Assembly (NCBI GenBank): GCA_945861815.1
Contig: CAMAVV010000021.1
Location: 1-14,226 of the forward strand
Reading direction: 5' to 3'
Length of the DNA: 14,226 nucleotides
From: Thermoflexus hugenholtzii JAD2
GTDB lineage: Bacteria > Chloroflexota > Dehalococcoidia > SHYB01
Shown here one piece after another: positions 6,225 through 12,947 of the stretch (its first letter is position 1; every line of letters starts with the position of its first letter). The notes below the pieces were generated by a model. The model ran no database searches. It worked only from the letters and a program-made list of their open reading frames with translations, and was not told where the DNA came from. The position numbers were made by a program, and so were the translations under genes.

Positions 6225-6503
6225 ATGGTTTCCGCTTCGCCTCGCCCTAAAGTCGTCAAAGCTCTCTCCAAAGGCCAGATCACTATCCCACGGGAGTTCC
6301 GTGAGCGCTTGGGTATCGAGGTTGAGACGCTGCTCAACGTCTCCCTTGTGGATGACCATCTGGAGATCGCCCCTCTGCGCCCTGCTGGCCAGGACATCCG
6401 CCGCTACAGCGACGAGGACATCGCGGGCTTCTTGAAAGAGGATCGCCTTGACGCGGCGACGGCCAAACGCATCCGGAAGCTTCTGAAGCGCGGCCCTCAC
6501 TAG
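6225..6503 (+). CDS. AbrB/MazE-type antitoxin (VapB-like)
   Basis: A 92-residue protein with an N-terminal swapped-hairpin AbrB/SpoVT DNA-binding domain. KALSKGQITIPREFRERLGI is the defining segment (about residues 11-30), followed by a short strand VDDHLEIAPLR. The C-terminal half (SDEDIAGFLKEDRLDAATAKRIRKLL) is helical and charged, as expected for a toxin-binding tail. Such antitoxins cap a PIN toxin and repress their own promoter. ATG 6225 is preferred because it starts just before the domain, with GGAA four bases upstream. A TTG at 6207 would add six residues. The stop at 6501-6503 touches the toxin ATG directly, so the pair is surely co-translated. It lies between a catabolic gene and a tRNA gene. 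Confidence 0.85.
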   Translation: MVSASPRPKVVKALSKGQITIPREFRERLGIEVETLLNVSLVDDHLEIAPLRPAGQDIRRYSDEDIAGFLKEDRLDAATAKRIRKLLKRGPH

Positions 6504-6941
6504 ATGCCTCGCTCCCTCGTCTTCCTCGACGCCAGCGTTCTGGTCGCCGCCTCCCGTTCGCCCAACGGCGGCTCGGCCACGGCGCTCCAGGTGTGCCAGG
6601 GAGTCCGTTTCCGCGCTGCGGTCACAGAGAAAATCCTAACCGAAGCGCGGGTCAATATCGCAGAGAAGTTTGGCGAGGCCGAGCTCCTGCGCTTTTACCA
6701 GCAGCTCGCGGCGCTCTCTCCAAGAATCGCTGGCCCGCCTTCGGATGGGCACATGCGCTCCTGCGCGCCGTTGACAGCCGCCAAGGATGTCCACGTCCTT
6801 GCTGCCGCTCTCTCCTCCGGCGCATCCTGCCTCCTGACCCTCGACCGCCGTCATCTGCTTACTCCCGTGGTTCTTAGCACAGGGCTTCCCTTCAAGGTGA
6901 TGACGCCTGGCGATTTCCTCAGGGGAATCACGAGCGAGTAG
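6504..6941 (+). CDS. PIN-domain toxin ribonuclease (VapC-like)
   Basis: A 145-residue PIN-domain protein. The four acidic metal-binding positions are visible: Asp9 in FLDASVLV, Glu47 in EKILTEAR, Asp95 in AAKDVHVLAAA, and Asp114 in LLTLDRRHLL. The pattern (TLDRRHLL followed by VMTPGDFL) fits the COG1569-type PIN toxins rather than short classical VapC. PIN toxins are Mg2+-dependent endoribonucleases, often cutting tRNA or rRNA. There is no separate ribosome-binding site; the ATG follows the antitoxin stop with zero spacing, indicating coupling. All catalytic acids are present, so it is probably active. The RNA target cannot be read; the adjacent tRNA-Ser gene is not evidence for a target. Confidence 0.87.
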   Translation: MPRSLVFLDASVLVAASRSPNGGSATALQVCQGVRFRAAVTEKILTEARVNIAEKFGEAELLRFYQQLAALSPRIAGPPSDGHMRSCAPLTAAKDVHVLAAALSSGASCLLTLDRRHLLTPVVLSTGLPFKVMTPGDFLRGITSE

Positions 6942-6993
6942 CGCCACAGCCAAAAGCTCGGTAGTGTTGTCTACATAACCTCTGCCGTTTCCC

Positions 6994-7022
6994 TTGTCCA
7001 CCTCTCCTCCTCATGCTATAGT
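6994..7022 (+). promoter_or_regulatory. Promoter of the tRNA-Ser gene
   Basis: TTGTCC (6994-6999), a 17-base spacer and TATAGT (7017-7022) form a strong sigma-70-like promoter. The tRNA 5' end lies ten bases after the -10 box, so transcription would begin within a few bases of the mature end. The same transcript may continue into miaB, since no clear terminator follows the tRNA. Confidence 0.7.
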
Positions 7023-7032
7023 TGCCCTATCC

Positions 7033-7129
7033 GGAGGGATCGCATAGCCCGGTTTAGTGCGGCCGCCTGCTAAGCGGTTATAGGGGACTAAAGCCTCTAT
7101 CACGGGTTCAAATCCCGTTCCCTCCGCCA
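7033..7129 (+). tRNA. tRNA-Ser (anticodon GCT)
   Basis: Acceptor arm GGAGGGA (7033-7039) pairs with TCCCTCC (7119-7125), with G73 and an encoded CCA (7127-7129). The anticodon loop CTGCTAA (7067-7073) carries GCT, reading AGC and AGU. The anticodon stem GCCGC/GCGGT closes with one G-T pair. A long variable arm (about 7080-7100, seven pairs) marks it as a class II serine tRNA. The T arm is ACGGG-TTCAAAT-CCCGT. U36 and A37 predict a t6A-type modification, so it is not expected to be a MiaB substrate although miaB is adjacent. Confidence 0.96.
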
Positions 7130-7218
7130 GTTTGCTACTCTCGCCAAAACCCGGTGGAAATACCGCAGGGGGCGTTTTGTACCCAAAAAATGGGCATAGT
7201 TTGTGAAGTAAGTCACAG

Positions 7219-8550
7219 ATGACAAGCTATCACGTCTGGACCATAGGCTGCCAGATGAACGTCGCCGATTCCGAACGGATGTCGGCCGCCCTCGACCGCC
7301 TTGGCTGTTCGCCTATCGAAGAGCTGGAGGCCGCCGATGTTATCGTTCTCAACAGCTGCGTCGTGCGGCAGGGCGCAGAGGACAAGGTCACTGGGCGGCT
7401 CAGCTCCCTCGCGGGGCTGAAGCGGCAGAATCCCGATAGAATCATCGCCCTCATGGGCTGTATGGTCGGCCCCGATACCCGCGACCTGAAGCGGCGCTTC
7501 CCCCACGTCGATTGCTTCATGCGCCCCCAGGAGTTCGGGCCCCTCGTCCGCCTCGTGGAGGCGCGAGAGGGCGTCTGCCTGGACACCTCCGAGATTCTTG
7601 TTCCCTCGCATCCTTCCGTGACTACCTATATCCCTATCACCCACGGCTGCGATAAGTTCTGCGCCTTCTGCATCATCCCCTATCGCCGTGGCCGCGAAGT
7701 CAGCCGCCCCATCGAAGAGGTGGTGAAGGAAATGGAGATGCTGGCGAAGCGCGGCGTCAAGGAAGTGACGCTCCTTGGCCAGAACGTCGACTCCTACGGC
7801 GACGACCTACCCGGCGCGCCTGACCTCGCCGACCTCCTGGAGGCCGCCAACGCCGTCCCCGCTATCAAGCGCATCCGCTTCCTCACCTCGCACCCCAACG
7901 ATATGTCGCAGAAGATCATCGACGCTGTGGCGCGCCTGGAGAAGGTCTGCGAATTCGTGAACCTGCCCGTCCAGGCAGGCGATAACACCGTCCTCGCCAA
8001 CATGCGCCGTGGCTATACCCGCGAGCAGTACTTCGCGCTGGCTGGACGCATCCGCGCCGCCATGCCCAAAGTCGGCCTTTCCACCGATATCATCGTCGGC
8101 TTCCCCGGCGAGTCGGCGGAGCAGTTCGAACAGACCGTCGACCTGGTGCGGCGCGTCCGCTTCGATAAGGTGCACGTCGCCCAGTATTCGGCGCGCCCAG
8201 GCACCATCTCCCACCGCAAGATGCCCGACGACGTCACCCCTGAGGAGAAGAAGCGCCGCTACCAAGTCCTCGATGACCTCCAGGCCAAAATTTCGTATCA
8301 GATCAATAAAGAGATGGTGGGCACGACGGAGGAGATTCTTATCGAAGGGCAGAAGGACGTCAGGTGGCACGGGCGCACGCGCACCAACCGCCTCGTCTAT
8401 ATCGAAGGCGGTGCTGAGCATCGCCACGGCGAACTTGTGGACGTGGAAATCACCAAGGCAACGACGTGGTCCGTGGAAGGCACCGTGAAGTCTGAACATA
8501 ACCTCGGAGCCGTGACCCAACGCTTGCAGATATCTGTGGTGGCTAACTAG
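7219..8550 (+). CDS. miaB: tRNA-2-methylthio-N6-dimethylallyladenosine synthase MiaB
   Basis: A 443-residue radical-SAM methylthiotransferase, which adds the methylthio group to i6A37 of tRNAs reading U-starting codons. The N-terminal UPF0004 domain has its three cluster cysteines: Cys11 (TIGCQMN), Cys47 (LNSCVVR) and Cys81 (MGCMVG). The radical-SAM motif CDKFCAFC supplies Cys144, Cys148 and Cys151. LLGQNVDSYG (185-194) and SARPGT are MiaB signatures, and residues from about 380 to 440 form the TRAM RNA-binding domain. Length is normal. The upstream site is weak (GAAGTAAG). It lies 90 bases after tRNA-Ser, with no clear promoter of its own, and 14 bases before nadA. MiaB and NadA both need iron-sulfur clusters, but the pairing may be incidental. 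RimO and MtaB are less likely given the GCQMN and GQNVDSYG signatures. Confidence 0.95.
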   Translation: MTSYHVWTIGCQMNVADSERMSAALDRLGCSPIEELEAADVIVLNSCVVRQGAEDKVTGRLSSLAGLKRQNPDRIIALMGCMVGPDTRDLKRRFPHVDCFMRPQEFGPLVRLVEAREGVCLDTSEILVPSHPSVTTYIPITHGCDKFCAFCIIPYRRGREVSRPIEEVVKEMEMLAKRGVKEVTLLGQNVDSYGDDLPGAPDLADLLEAANAVPAIKRIRFLTSHPNDMSQKIIDAVARLEKVCEFVNLPVQAGDNTVLANMRRGYTREQYFALAGRIRAAMPKVGLSTDIIVGFPGESAEQFEQTVDLVRRVRFDKVHVAQYSARPGTISHRKMPDDVTPEEKKRRYQVLDDLQAKISYQINKEMVGTTEEILIEGQKDVRWHGRTRTNRLVYIEGGAEHRHGELVDVEITKATTWSVEGTVKSEHNLGAVTQRLQISVVAN

Positions 8551-8564
8551 AAGGTGGTGGGGCT

Positions 8565-9761
8565 ATGACACTCCAACTTAAGATTCCCGAAAAGTATGCA
8601 GTGGGCAAAGGGTGCGACGCCGATCGCTCCTTGGGCGACCTCCTCTTGCGCACCGAGATGTCCACCAAGGGCAACACCTCGCGCCTGCCCAAGGAGTACA
8701 TGGGCATCAGCGACGAGGAGCTTGTCCGCCGCATCGGCGAGGCGAAGGCGAAGCTGGGCGCGAAGCTCGTCATCCTTGGCCACCACTATCAGCGCGACGA
8801 GATTATCCGCTGGGCCGACTTCCGCGGCGACTCCTTCAAGCTGGCGCGCCATGCCGCCTCCCACCCGGAGGCTGAGGCCATCGTCTTCTGCGGCGTCCAC
8901 TTCATGGCGGAGACAGCCGATATCCTCGCCGCGCCCCACCAGCGCGTCATCCTTCCCAACCTCTCCGCTGGCTGTTCCATGGCCGATATGGCGCCGACGG
9001 AGGACGTCTTGCAATGCTGGGACGATTTGCAGGCGATGGCAGGCGTCAAAGGCAAGGTCATCCCCGTCACCTATATGAACTCCACTGCCGCCCTCAAGGC
9101 CTTCTGCGGCGCGAACGGCGGCATCGTCTGCACCTCCAGCAACGCGGCTGCCGTGGTGAAGTGGGCCTTCGAGCGCGGCGAGAAAGTCCTCTTCTTCCCC
9201 GACCAGCACCTCGGGCGCAACACCGGCCTCAAGATGGGCTACGGCCTCGACGATATGCTCGTCTGGGACCCCTTCCAGCCCATGGGCGGCAACAGCGAGG
9301 CGGCCTATCGCAAGACGGCCTTCATCCTGTGGAATGGCCACTGCTCCGTCCACAAGCGCTTCACCGTAGACCAGGTGAACGAGGCGCGGAAGCGCGTTCC
9401 CGGCGTCAAGATCCTCGTCCATCCCGAATGCGTGCATGAAGTCGTCGGCATCGCCGATGCCGTCGGCTCCACCGAGTTCATCATCCAGACCGTGACCGAT
9501 TCGCCTCCCGGCAGCGCCTGGGCCGTCGGCACGGAGATCAACCTGGTGAAGCGCCTAGCCCAGGAGCAGCCCGATAAGCTCATCTTCTGCCTCGACCCCG
9601 TTATCTGCCCATGCTCCACCATGTACCGCGTCCATCCCGCGTACCTAGCCTGGGTGCTGGAGGCTTTGGTGAAGGGCAACGTCGTCAACGAGATCAAGGT
9701 GGACGGCGAGGTTGCGCGATGGGCTAAGGTCGCCCTCGAACGGATGCTGGCGACGACGTGA
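8565..9761 (+). CDS. nadA: Quinolinate synthase NadA
   Basis: A 398-residue quinolinate synthase that condenses iminoaspartate with dihydroxyacetone phosphate to quinolinate using a [4Fe-4S] cluster. LGHHYQRDEI (71-80), FCGVHFMAETA (108-118), PDQHLGRNTG (212-221) and HPECVHEVV (286-294) are diagnostic. The cluster ligands are most likely Cys137 (SAGCSMAD), Cys260 (WNGHCSVH) and Cys350 in the CPCSTM motif, by comparison with the E. coli ECSLD, GACIVH and HCPWM sites. Cys348 is an alternative. It has about 40 extra N-terminal residues relative to compact NadA, as in several Gram-positive-type forms. AAGGTGG at 8551-8557 precedes the ATG, 14 bases after the miaB stop. It is the first gene of a nadA-nadB-nadC run. 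Confidence 0.96.
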   Translation: MTLQLKIPEKYAVGKGCDADRSLGDLLLRTEMSTKGNTSRLPKEYMGISDEELVRRIGEAKAKLGAKLVILGHHYQRDEIIRWADFRGDSFKLARHAASHPEAEAIVFCGVHFMAETADILAAPHQRVILPNLSAGCSMADMAPTEDVLQCWDDLQAMAGVKGKVIPVTYMNSTAALKAFCGANGGIVCTSSNAAAVVKWAFERGEKVLFFPDQHLGRNTGLKMGYGLDDMLVWDPFQPMGGNSEAAYRKTAFILWNGHCSVHKRFTVDQVNEARKRVPGVKILVHPECVHEVVGIADAVGSTEFIIQTVTDSPPGSAWAVGTEINLVKRLAQEQPDKLIFCLDPVICPCSTMYRVHPAYLAWVLEALVKGNVVNEIKVDGEVARWAKVALERMLATT

Positions 9762-9805
9762 CCAGGTTCGCCCTTAAACCGAACGCTGACGCCGAAGCCT
9801 CTTTT

Positions 9806-9860
9806 CACCCCTCGCCCTTGATGGGAGAGGACCTCGAGCGTAGCCCGAGAGGTGAGGGTG
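9806..9860. repeat. Intergenic palindromic element between nadA and nadB
   Basis: CACCC (9806-9810) pairs with GGGTG (9856-9860) around an inner hairpin, CTCGCCC (9811-9817) with GGGAGAG (9823-9829), which has one mismatch and a TTGAT loop. A further partly paired stretch lies at 9831-9853. It interrupts an otherwise tight operon in a 151-bp gap. The pattern resembles CTCTCCC/GGGAGAG intergenic palindromes found in many GC-rich genomes. Confidence 0.5.
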
Positions 9861-9912
9861 ACTATCCCGGCTTTGGCCTGGCTGTTAGAAACCCTATGAG
9901 GCAAAAGCCAAC

Positions 9913-11490
9913 GTGACCTCGCACCCGGCCGTCCCCTTCTACGACTACGTCATCGTCGGCTCCGGGATCGCCGGCCTCTACACGGCCCTTCTCGCTCGCG
10001 AATCAGGCAAGGTCCTGCTCCTCACCAAGGGCAGCATCACCGAATGCAACACACAGTTCGCCCAAGGCGGCATCGCGGCTCCCATCGGCCAGGGCGATAG
10101 CCCCGAGCTTCACATCCACGACACCCTCGCCGCCGGCGCCGGCTTGAGCGACCCGGAAACGGTGCGCTTCCTGGCCGAAGAGGCCTCCGACCGCATCGCC
10201 GACCTCATCCGCTACGGCGTCGCCTTCGACACCATCCACGGCGAGATCGCCCTGGCCAAGGAGGGCGCGCACAGCGTGCCCCGCGTCCTCCACGCAGGCG
10301 GCGACTCCACCGGCGCGCAGATCGAGATGTCCCTCAGCTCCCAGGCCCGCCACGAAGGCATCCTCATCCACGAGCACAGCCTTCTTGCCCACATCGAAGT
10401 GCAGGGGAAGGGCGTTCAGGGCGTCACCGTCTTCAACGCCCGCACGGAACGGCTCGAACAGTTCGCCTGCCGCTTCCTCATCATGGCCACCGGCGGCGCT
10501 GGCCGCCTCTTCAAGCTCTCCACCAACCCGCCCGTCGCCCTCGGCGATGGCGTCGCCCTCGCCTACCTGGCGGGCGCGGAAATCATGGACATGGAGTTCT
10601 TCCAGTTCCATCCCACTGCCCTCCGCATGCCTGGCGTCGAGGCCTTCCTTATCTCCGAGGCCGTGCGCGGCGAAGGCGGCATCCTCCGCAACGAGAAGGG
10701 CGAGCGCTTCATGCAGCGCTACTCGCCCCACGGCGAGCTTGCCCCTCGCGACGTCGTCGCCCGCGCCATCGTCGCCGAGATGAAAAAGACTGGCGCAGAC
10801 CACGTCTCCCTGGACATCCGCCACCTGCCCAAGCGAGGCATCCCCGCGCGCTTCCCCCAGATATACAAGTTTTGCCGCACCCACGGCATCGATATCACCG
10901 AGCAGATGATTCCCGTCGCCCCGGCAGCCCACTACATGATGGGAGGCATCAAGACCAACGGCTGCGGCGAGACCAATATCAAGGGGCTCTTCGCCGTCGG
11001 CGAGGTGGCCTGCACCGGCGTCCACGGCGCGAACCGCCTGGCCAGCAACTCGCTGCTGGAGACCGTCATCTTCGGCAAGCGCGCCGTCGAGCGCACCCAG
11101 CAGCTCACCGGCGACTGCCCTGCCGCGAAGACCGCCCGTGTTGAAGAGGTACAGCGCCTCCCAACCCGTAAGGTAGGGGAAGCTCTAAGAGCGTCCCGGG
11201 AAAATCATGCGCCGGCCCTCGAAACGCTCCAACAGCTCATGTGGAACGACGTCGGCATCGAGCGCGACGCCAAGGGACTGACTCACGCCTGCGAACAGCT
11301 CGCCGCCTGGGAGCGCGCTCTTCCTGCGCCCGGCGATCGCCCCGGCTACGAGCTGAAGCACGCCGTCCTCACCGCCCGCATCATGGCCGAAGCGGCCCTC
11401 CTCCGCACCGAAAGCCGCGGCGCCCACTACCGCTCCGACTACCCAGAACCTTCCGACTCCTGGCTGAAGCACCTCGTCTATGTGCGCTAA
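9913..11490 (+). CDS. nadB: L-aspartate oxidase NadB
   Basis: A 525-residue FAD-dependent L-aspartate oxidase, the first step of de novo NAD synthesis, making iminoaspartate for NadA. The FAD motif VIVGSGIAGL is at 13-22, NTQFAQGGIA at 46-55, HAGGDSTG at 127-134, and the second FAD contact ATGGAGRLF at 192-200. The active-site region includes FHPTAL (232-237), SEAVRGEGG (248-256), APRDVVARAI (277-286) with Arg279, and PAAHYMMGGI (337-346). HGANRLASNSLLE (371-383) distinguishes it within the succinate dehydrogenase/fumarate reductase flavoprotein family. Start is GTG at 9913 with a weak GAGG 11 bases upstream. The 151-bp gap after nadA holds a palindromic element. Its last 11 bases overlap nadC, indicating coupling. 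Confidence 0.95.
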   Translation: MTSHPAVPFYDYVIVGSGIAGLYTALLARESGKVLLLTKGSITECNTQFAQGGIAAPIGQGDSPELHIHDTLAAGAGLSDPETVRFLAEEASDRIADLIRYGVAFDTIHGEIALAKEGAHSVPRVLHAGGDSTGAQIEMSLSSQARHEGILIHEHSLLAHIEVQGKGVQGVTVFNARTERLEQFACRFLIMATGGAGRLFKLSTNPPVALGDGVALAYLAGAEIMDMEFFQFHPTALRMPGVEAFLISEAVRGEGGILRNEKGERFMQRYSPHGELAPRDVVARAIVAEMKKTGADHVSLDIRHLPKRGIPARFPQIYKFCRTHGIDITEQMIPVAPAAHYMMGGIKTNGCGETNIKGLFAVGEVACTGVHGANRLASNSLLETVIFGKRAVERTQQLTGDCPAAKTARVEEVQRLPTRKVGEALRASRENHAPALETLQQLMWNDVGIERDAKGLTHACEQLAAWERALPAPGDRPGYELKHAVLTARIMAEAALLRTESRGAHYRSDYPEPSDSWLKHLVYVR

Positions 11491-12334
11491 CCACCTTCGT
11501 GCCATCGCCCCCCTCGTCCGGCGCGCCCTCGCCGAAGACGCCGCCCACAAAGACGCCACCAGCCGCGCCCTCATTCCCCTTGCCGCCCGCGCCACCGGCG
11601 ACTTCCTTATCAAACAAGATGGCGTTATCGCCGGCCTGCCTGTGGCGCAAGAAGTCTTTCGCCAAGTCGATCCCAAGGTGCGCTTCACAGCCCTGGTCGC
11701 CGATGGCGCGCCGGTGGAAAAGGGCGATGTCGTCGCCCGCGTAGAAGGCCCGCTGCGCTCTATCCTCGCCGGCGAGCGCGTCGCCCTCAACTTCATCCAG
11801 CGCCTCAGCGGCACGGCATCGCTGACGGCACAGTTTGTGCGGGAGGTTCAAGGCACCAAGACAAAGATACTGGACACCCGCAAGACGACGCCCGGCCTGC
11901 GCCACCTGGAAAAGTACGCCGTGCGCATGGGCGGCGGCACGAATCACCGCATGGACCTCTCCGACGGCATCCTGGTGAAGGACAACCATATCGCCGCCCT
12001 GCGCGGCGAGGGCTGGAGCTTGCGGCGCATCGTGGAAGAGGCGCACCGCAACGCCAACGGCCTGCCTGTGGTGATAGAGGTCACGTCCGTCGCCATGGCC
12101 CGTGAGGCCCTCGACGCTGGCGCAAAGCGACTCTTGCTCGACAACATGTCCCTCGCCGATATGCGCCGCTGCGTCACCCTCGCCAAAGGCAAAGCTGAAA
12201 CCGAGGCCTCCGGCGGCATGACCATAACTCGCGTCCGCTCCGTCGCCCAAACCGGCGTCGACTACATCTCCGTCGGCGCGCTAACGCACTCAGCAGGCGC
12301 GATGGACATCAGTTTGGAAGTAAAGGCGGGCTGA
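11480..12334 (+). CDS. nadC: Nicotinate-nucleotide pyrophosphorylase (carboxylating) NadC
   Basis: A 284-residue type II phosphoribosyltransferase that turns quinolinate and PRPP into nicotinate mononucleotide and CO2, completing the NadA-NadB-NadC set. NFIQRLSGTAS (104-114), DTRKTTPGLR (132-141), EKYAVRMGGGTNHR (144-157), VKDNHI (166-171), LLLDNM (218-223) and SVGALTHSA (264-272) are conserved substrate-binding segments, and Glu200 (VIEVTS) is the acidic residue of that strand. Length matches the family. The ATG at 11480 lies inside nadB (11-bp overlap) with no purine-rich ribosome site, so translation probably depends on nadB. The gene ends at the left arm of an inverted repeat without a T-run. 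Confidence 0.95.
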   Translation: MCANHLRAIAPLVRRALAEDAAHKDATSRALIPLAARATGDFLIKQDGVIAGLPVAQEVFRQVDPKVRFTALVADGAPVEKGDVVARVEGPLRSILAGERVALNFIQRLSGTASLTAQFVREVQGTKTKILDTRKTTPGLRHLEKYAVRMGGGTNHRMDLSDGILVKDNHIAALRGEGWSLRRIVEEAHRNANGLPVVIEVTSVAMAREALDAGAKRLLLDNMSLADMRRCVTLAKGKAETEASGGMTITRVRSVAQTGVDYISVGALTHSAGAMDISLEVKAG

Positions 12335-12374
12335 ATCTGCGCCGCCAACAACTTCCGCGCAAATGCCAGCCCGC
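12326..12374 (+). terminator. Inverted repeat at the end of nadC, possible transcript end
   Basis: GCGGGCT (12326-12332) overlaps the nadC stop region and pairs with AGCCCGC (12368-12374). An inner GCGC pair can extend the fold. There is no T-run, so this is not a classical intrinsic terminator; it could be a 3'-end stabilising structure or chance. Confidence 0.3.
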
Positions 12375-12475
12375 AATCATTCGGATCTTTGACGTCTTCC
12401 CCGAATTAGGTCCGTGCACGACTGAAGTTGCACCAGGACTCTGTACTGCCCCACCTGAACTTCGAACATCTGCTC

Positions 12476-12512
12476 GCACGCTTGCCCAGGTTCAGCTTAG
12501 GCAAAAGCGTGC
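12476..12512. repeat. Long hairpin in the nadC-rpsB gap
   Basis: GCACGCTTGCC (12476-12486) pairs with GGCAAAAGCGTGC (12500-12512), 11 base pairs with two bulged A, closing a 13-nt loop. No T-run follows. It could be part of an unrecognised RNA or a palindromic repeat. Confidence 0.45.
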
Positions 12513-12655
12513 CCACGTTGGCATGCTCAGGGCATCCCGGGCGCCCCCGCGCAGTTGGATTTCTCCTGTAGAATGCGTCATGGTCAACATGGCCCGTCAA
12601 TTCTCAGCGACTCCGCGTGTGTCTTCACCCCGCATGTGTCGTCACTCCGCATGTC

Positions 12656-12699
12656 GCATCGGGGCGGCATCGGAGCCGCATCGGAGTTGCATCGGGAGT
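12656..12699. repeat. Four-copy 11-bp tandem repeat (GCATCGGRGNN)
   Basis: GCATCGG begins at 12656, 12667, 12678 and 12689, exactly 11 bases apart. The units end GGCG, AGCC, AGTT and GAGT. Two related CCGCATGT words lie just upstream, at about 12630 and 12647. Confidence 0.75.
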
Positions 12700-12742
12700 G
12701 AGGTCTCTTTCGGCCCTCCACCGGAGTGGTTGCTTCTCCTAT

Positions 12743-12777
12743 ATCCGTTCAGCGATTTCAGTGTTCTCGGTGGATAA
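12743..12777. repeat. Dispersed intergenic repeat, copy 3
   Basis: The core TCAGTGTTCTCGGTGGATAA (12758-12777) differs from copy 1 (4599-4618) at two of 20 bases; over 35 bases 28 match. It lies in the nadC-rpsB gap, about 8 kb from copy 1. Confidence 0.6.
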
Positions 12778-12855
12778 TTCTTCCCCAAGTTCCTGACTTC
12801 CCACATTCCTTCTCCTCACCCCTGTCCCTTGGTCCTCGTTCCCCTTCTCCCCCTG

Positions 12856-12884
12856 TTGCCCCCCTGAGCCCTTTGTGGTACGAT
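12856..12884 (+). promoter_or_regulatory. Promoter of the rpsB-tsf operon
   Basis: TTGCCC (12856-12861), a 17-base spacer and TACGAT (12879-12884) fit a sigma-70-like promoter. A leader of roughly 55 nt would precede the rpsB start. No obvious S2 autoregulatory fold could be identified by eye in the leader. Confidence 0.5.
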
Positions 12885-12947
12885 TTCCGTCGCACTTATC
12901 TGTGACCGCAGTCTCTTTGCGCGTCCTTTTTTGGAAATGGGAGGGGT

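Larger units (their letters stand above)
12335..12947. other. 613-bp non-coding gap between nadC and rpsB
   Basis: No convincing gene is present. Short open frames at 12523-12777 (+) and 12406-12600 (-) lack ribosome sites and recognisable domains. The gap holds an inverted repeat (12326-12374), a long hairpin (12476-12512), four 11-bp tandem units (12656-12699), a copy of a dispersed repeat (12743-12777), a C/T-rich tract (about 12779-12870) and the rpsB promoter. Confidence 0.75.

Noticed and set aside
7067..7073. tRNA-Ser(GCT) as a substrate of the adjacent MiaB
   Set aside because: MiaB acts on A37 next to A36 in tRNAs reading U-starting codons; this anticodon ends in U36 and predicts t6A instead.
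7102..7129. tRNA 3' end as a phage or island attachment site
   Set aside because: No second copy of the tRNA 3' sequence and no integrase gene were seen in the window.
7141..7180. Intrinsic terminator between tRNA-Ser and miaB
   Set aside because: CAAAAC/GTTTTG and CGGT/ACCG arms exist, but the stem is interrupted by a long unpaired stretch and the T-run is only four bases.
7177..7200. Promoter TTGTAC...CATAGT directly before miaB
   Set aside because: The spacer is only 12 bases, too short for sigma-70 recognition.
8547..9437. 296-codon open frame antisense to nadA
   Set aside because: It lies opposite a certain gene, and its composition follows from C-ending codons on the other strand; no domain is visible.
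10003..11025. 340-codon open frame antisense to nadB
   Set aside because: It is a shadow of nadB codon bias, very rich in Ala/Gly/Asp/Val with no recognisable domain.
12523..12777. 84-codon open frame in the nadC-rpsB gap
   Set aside because: It has no ribosome site, runs through the tandem and dispersed repeats, and shows no family signature.
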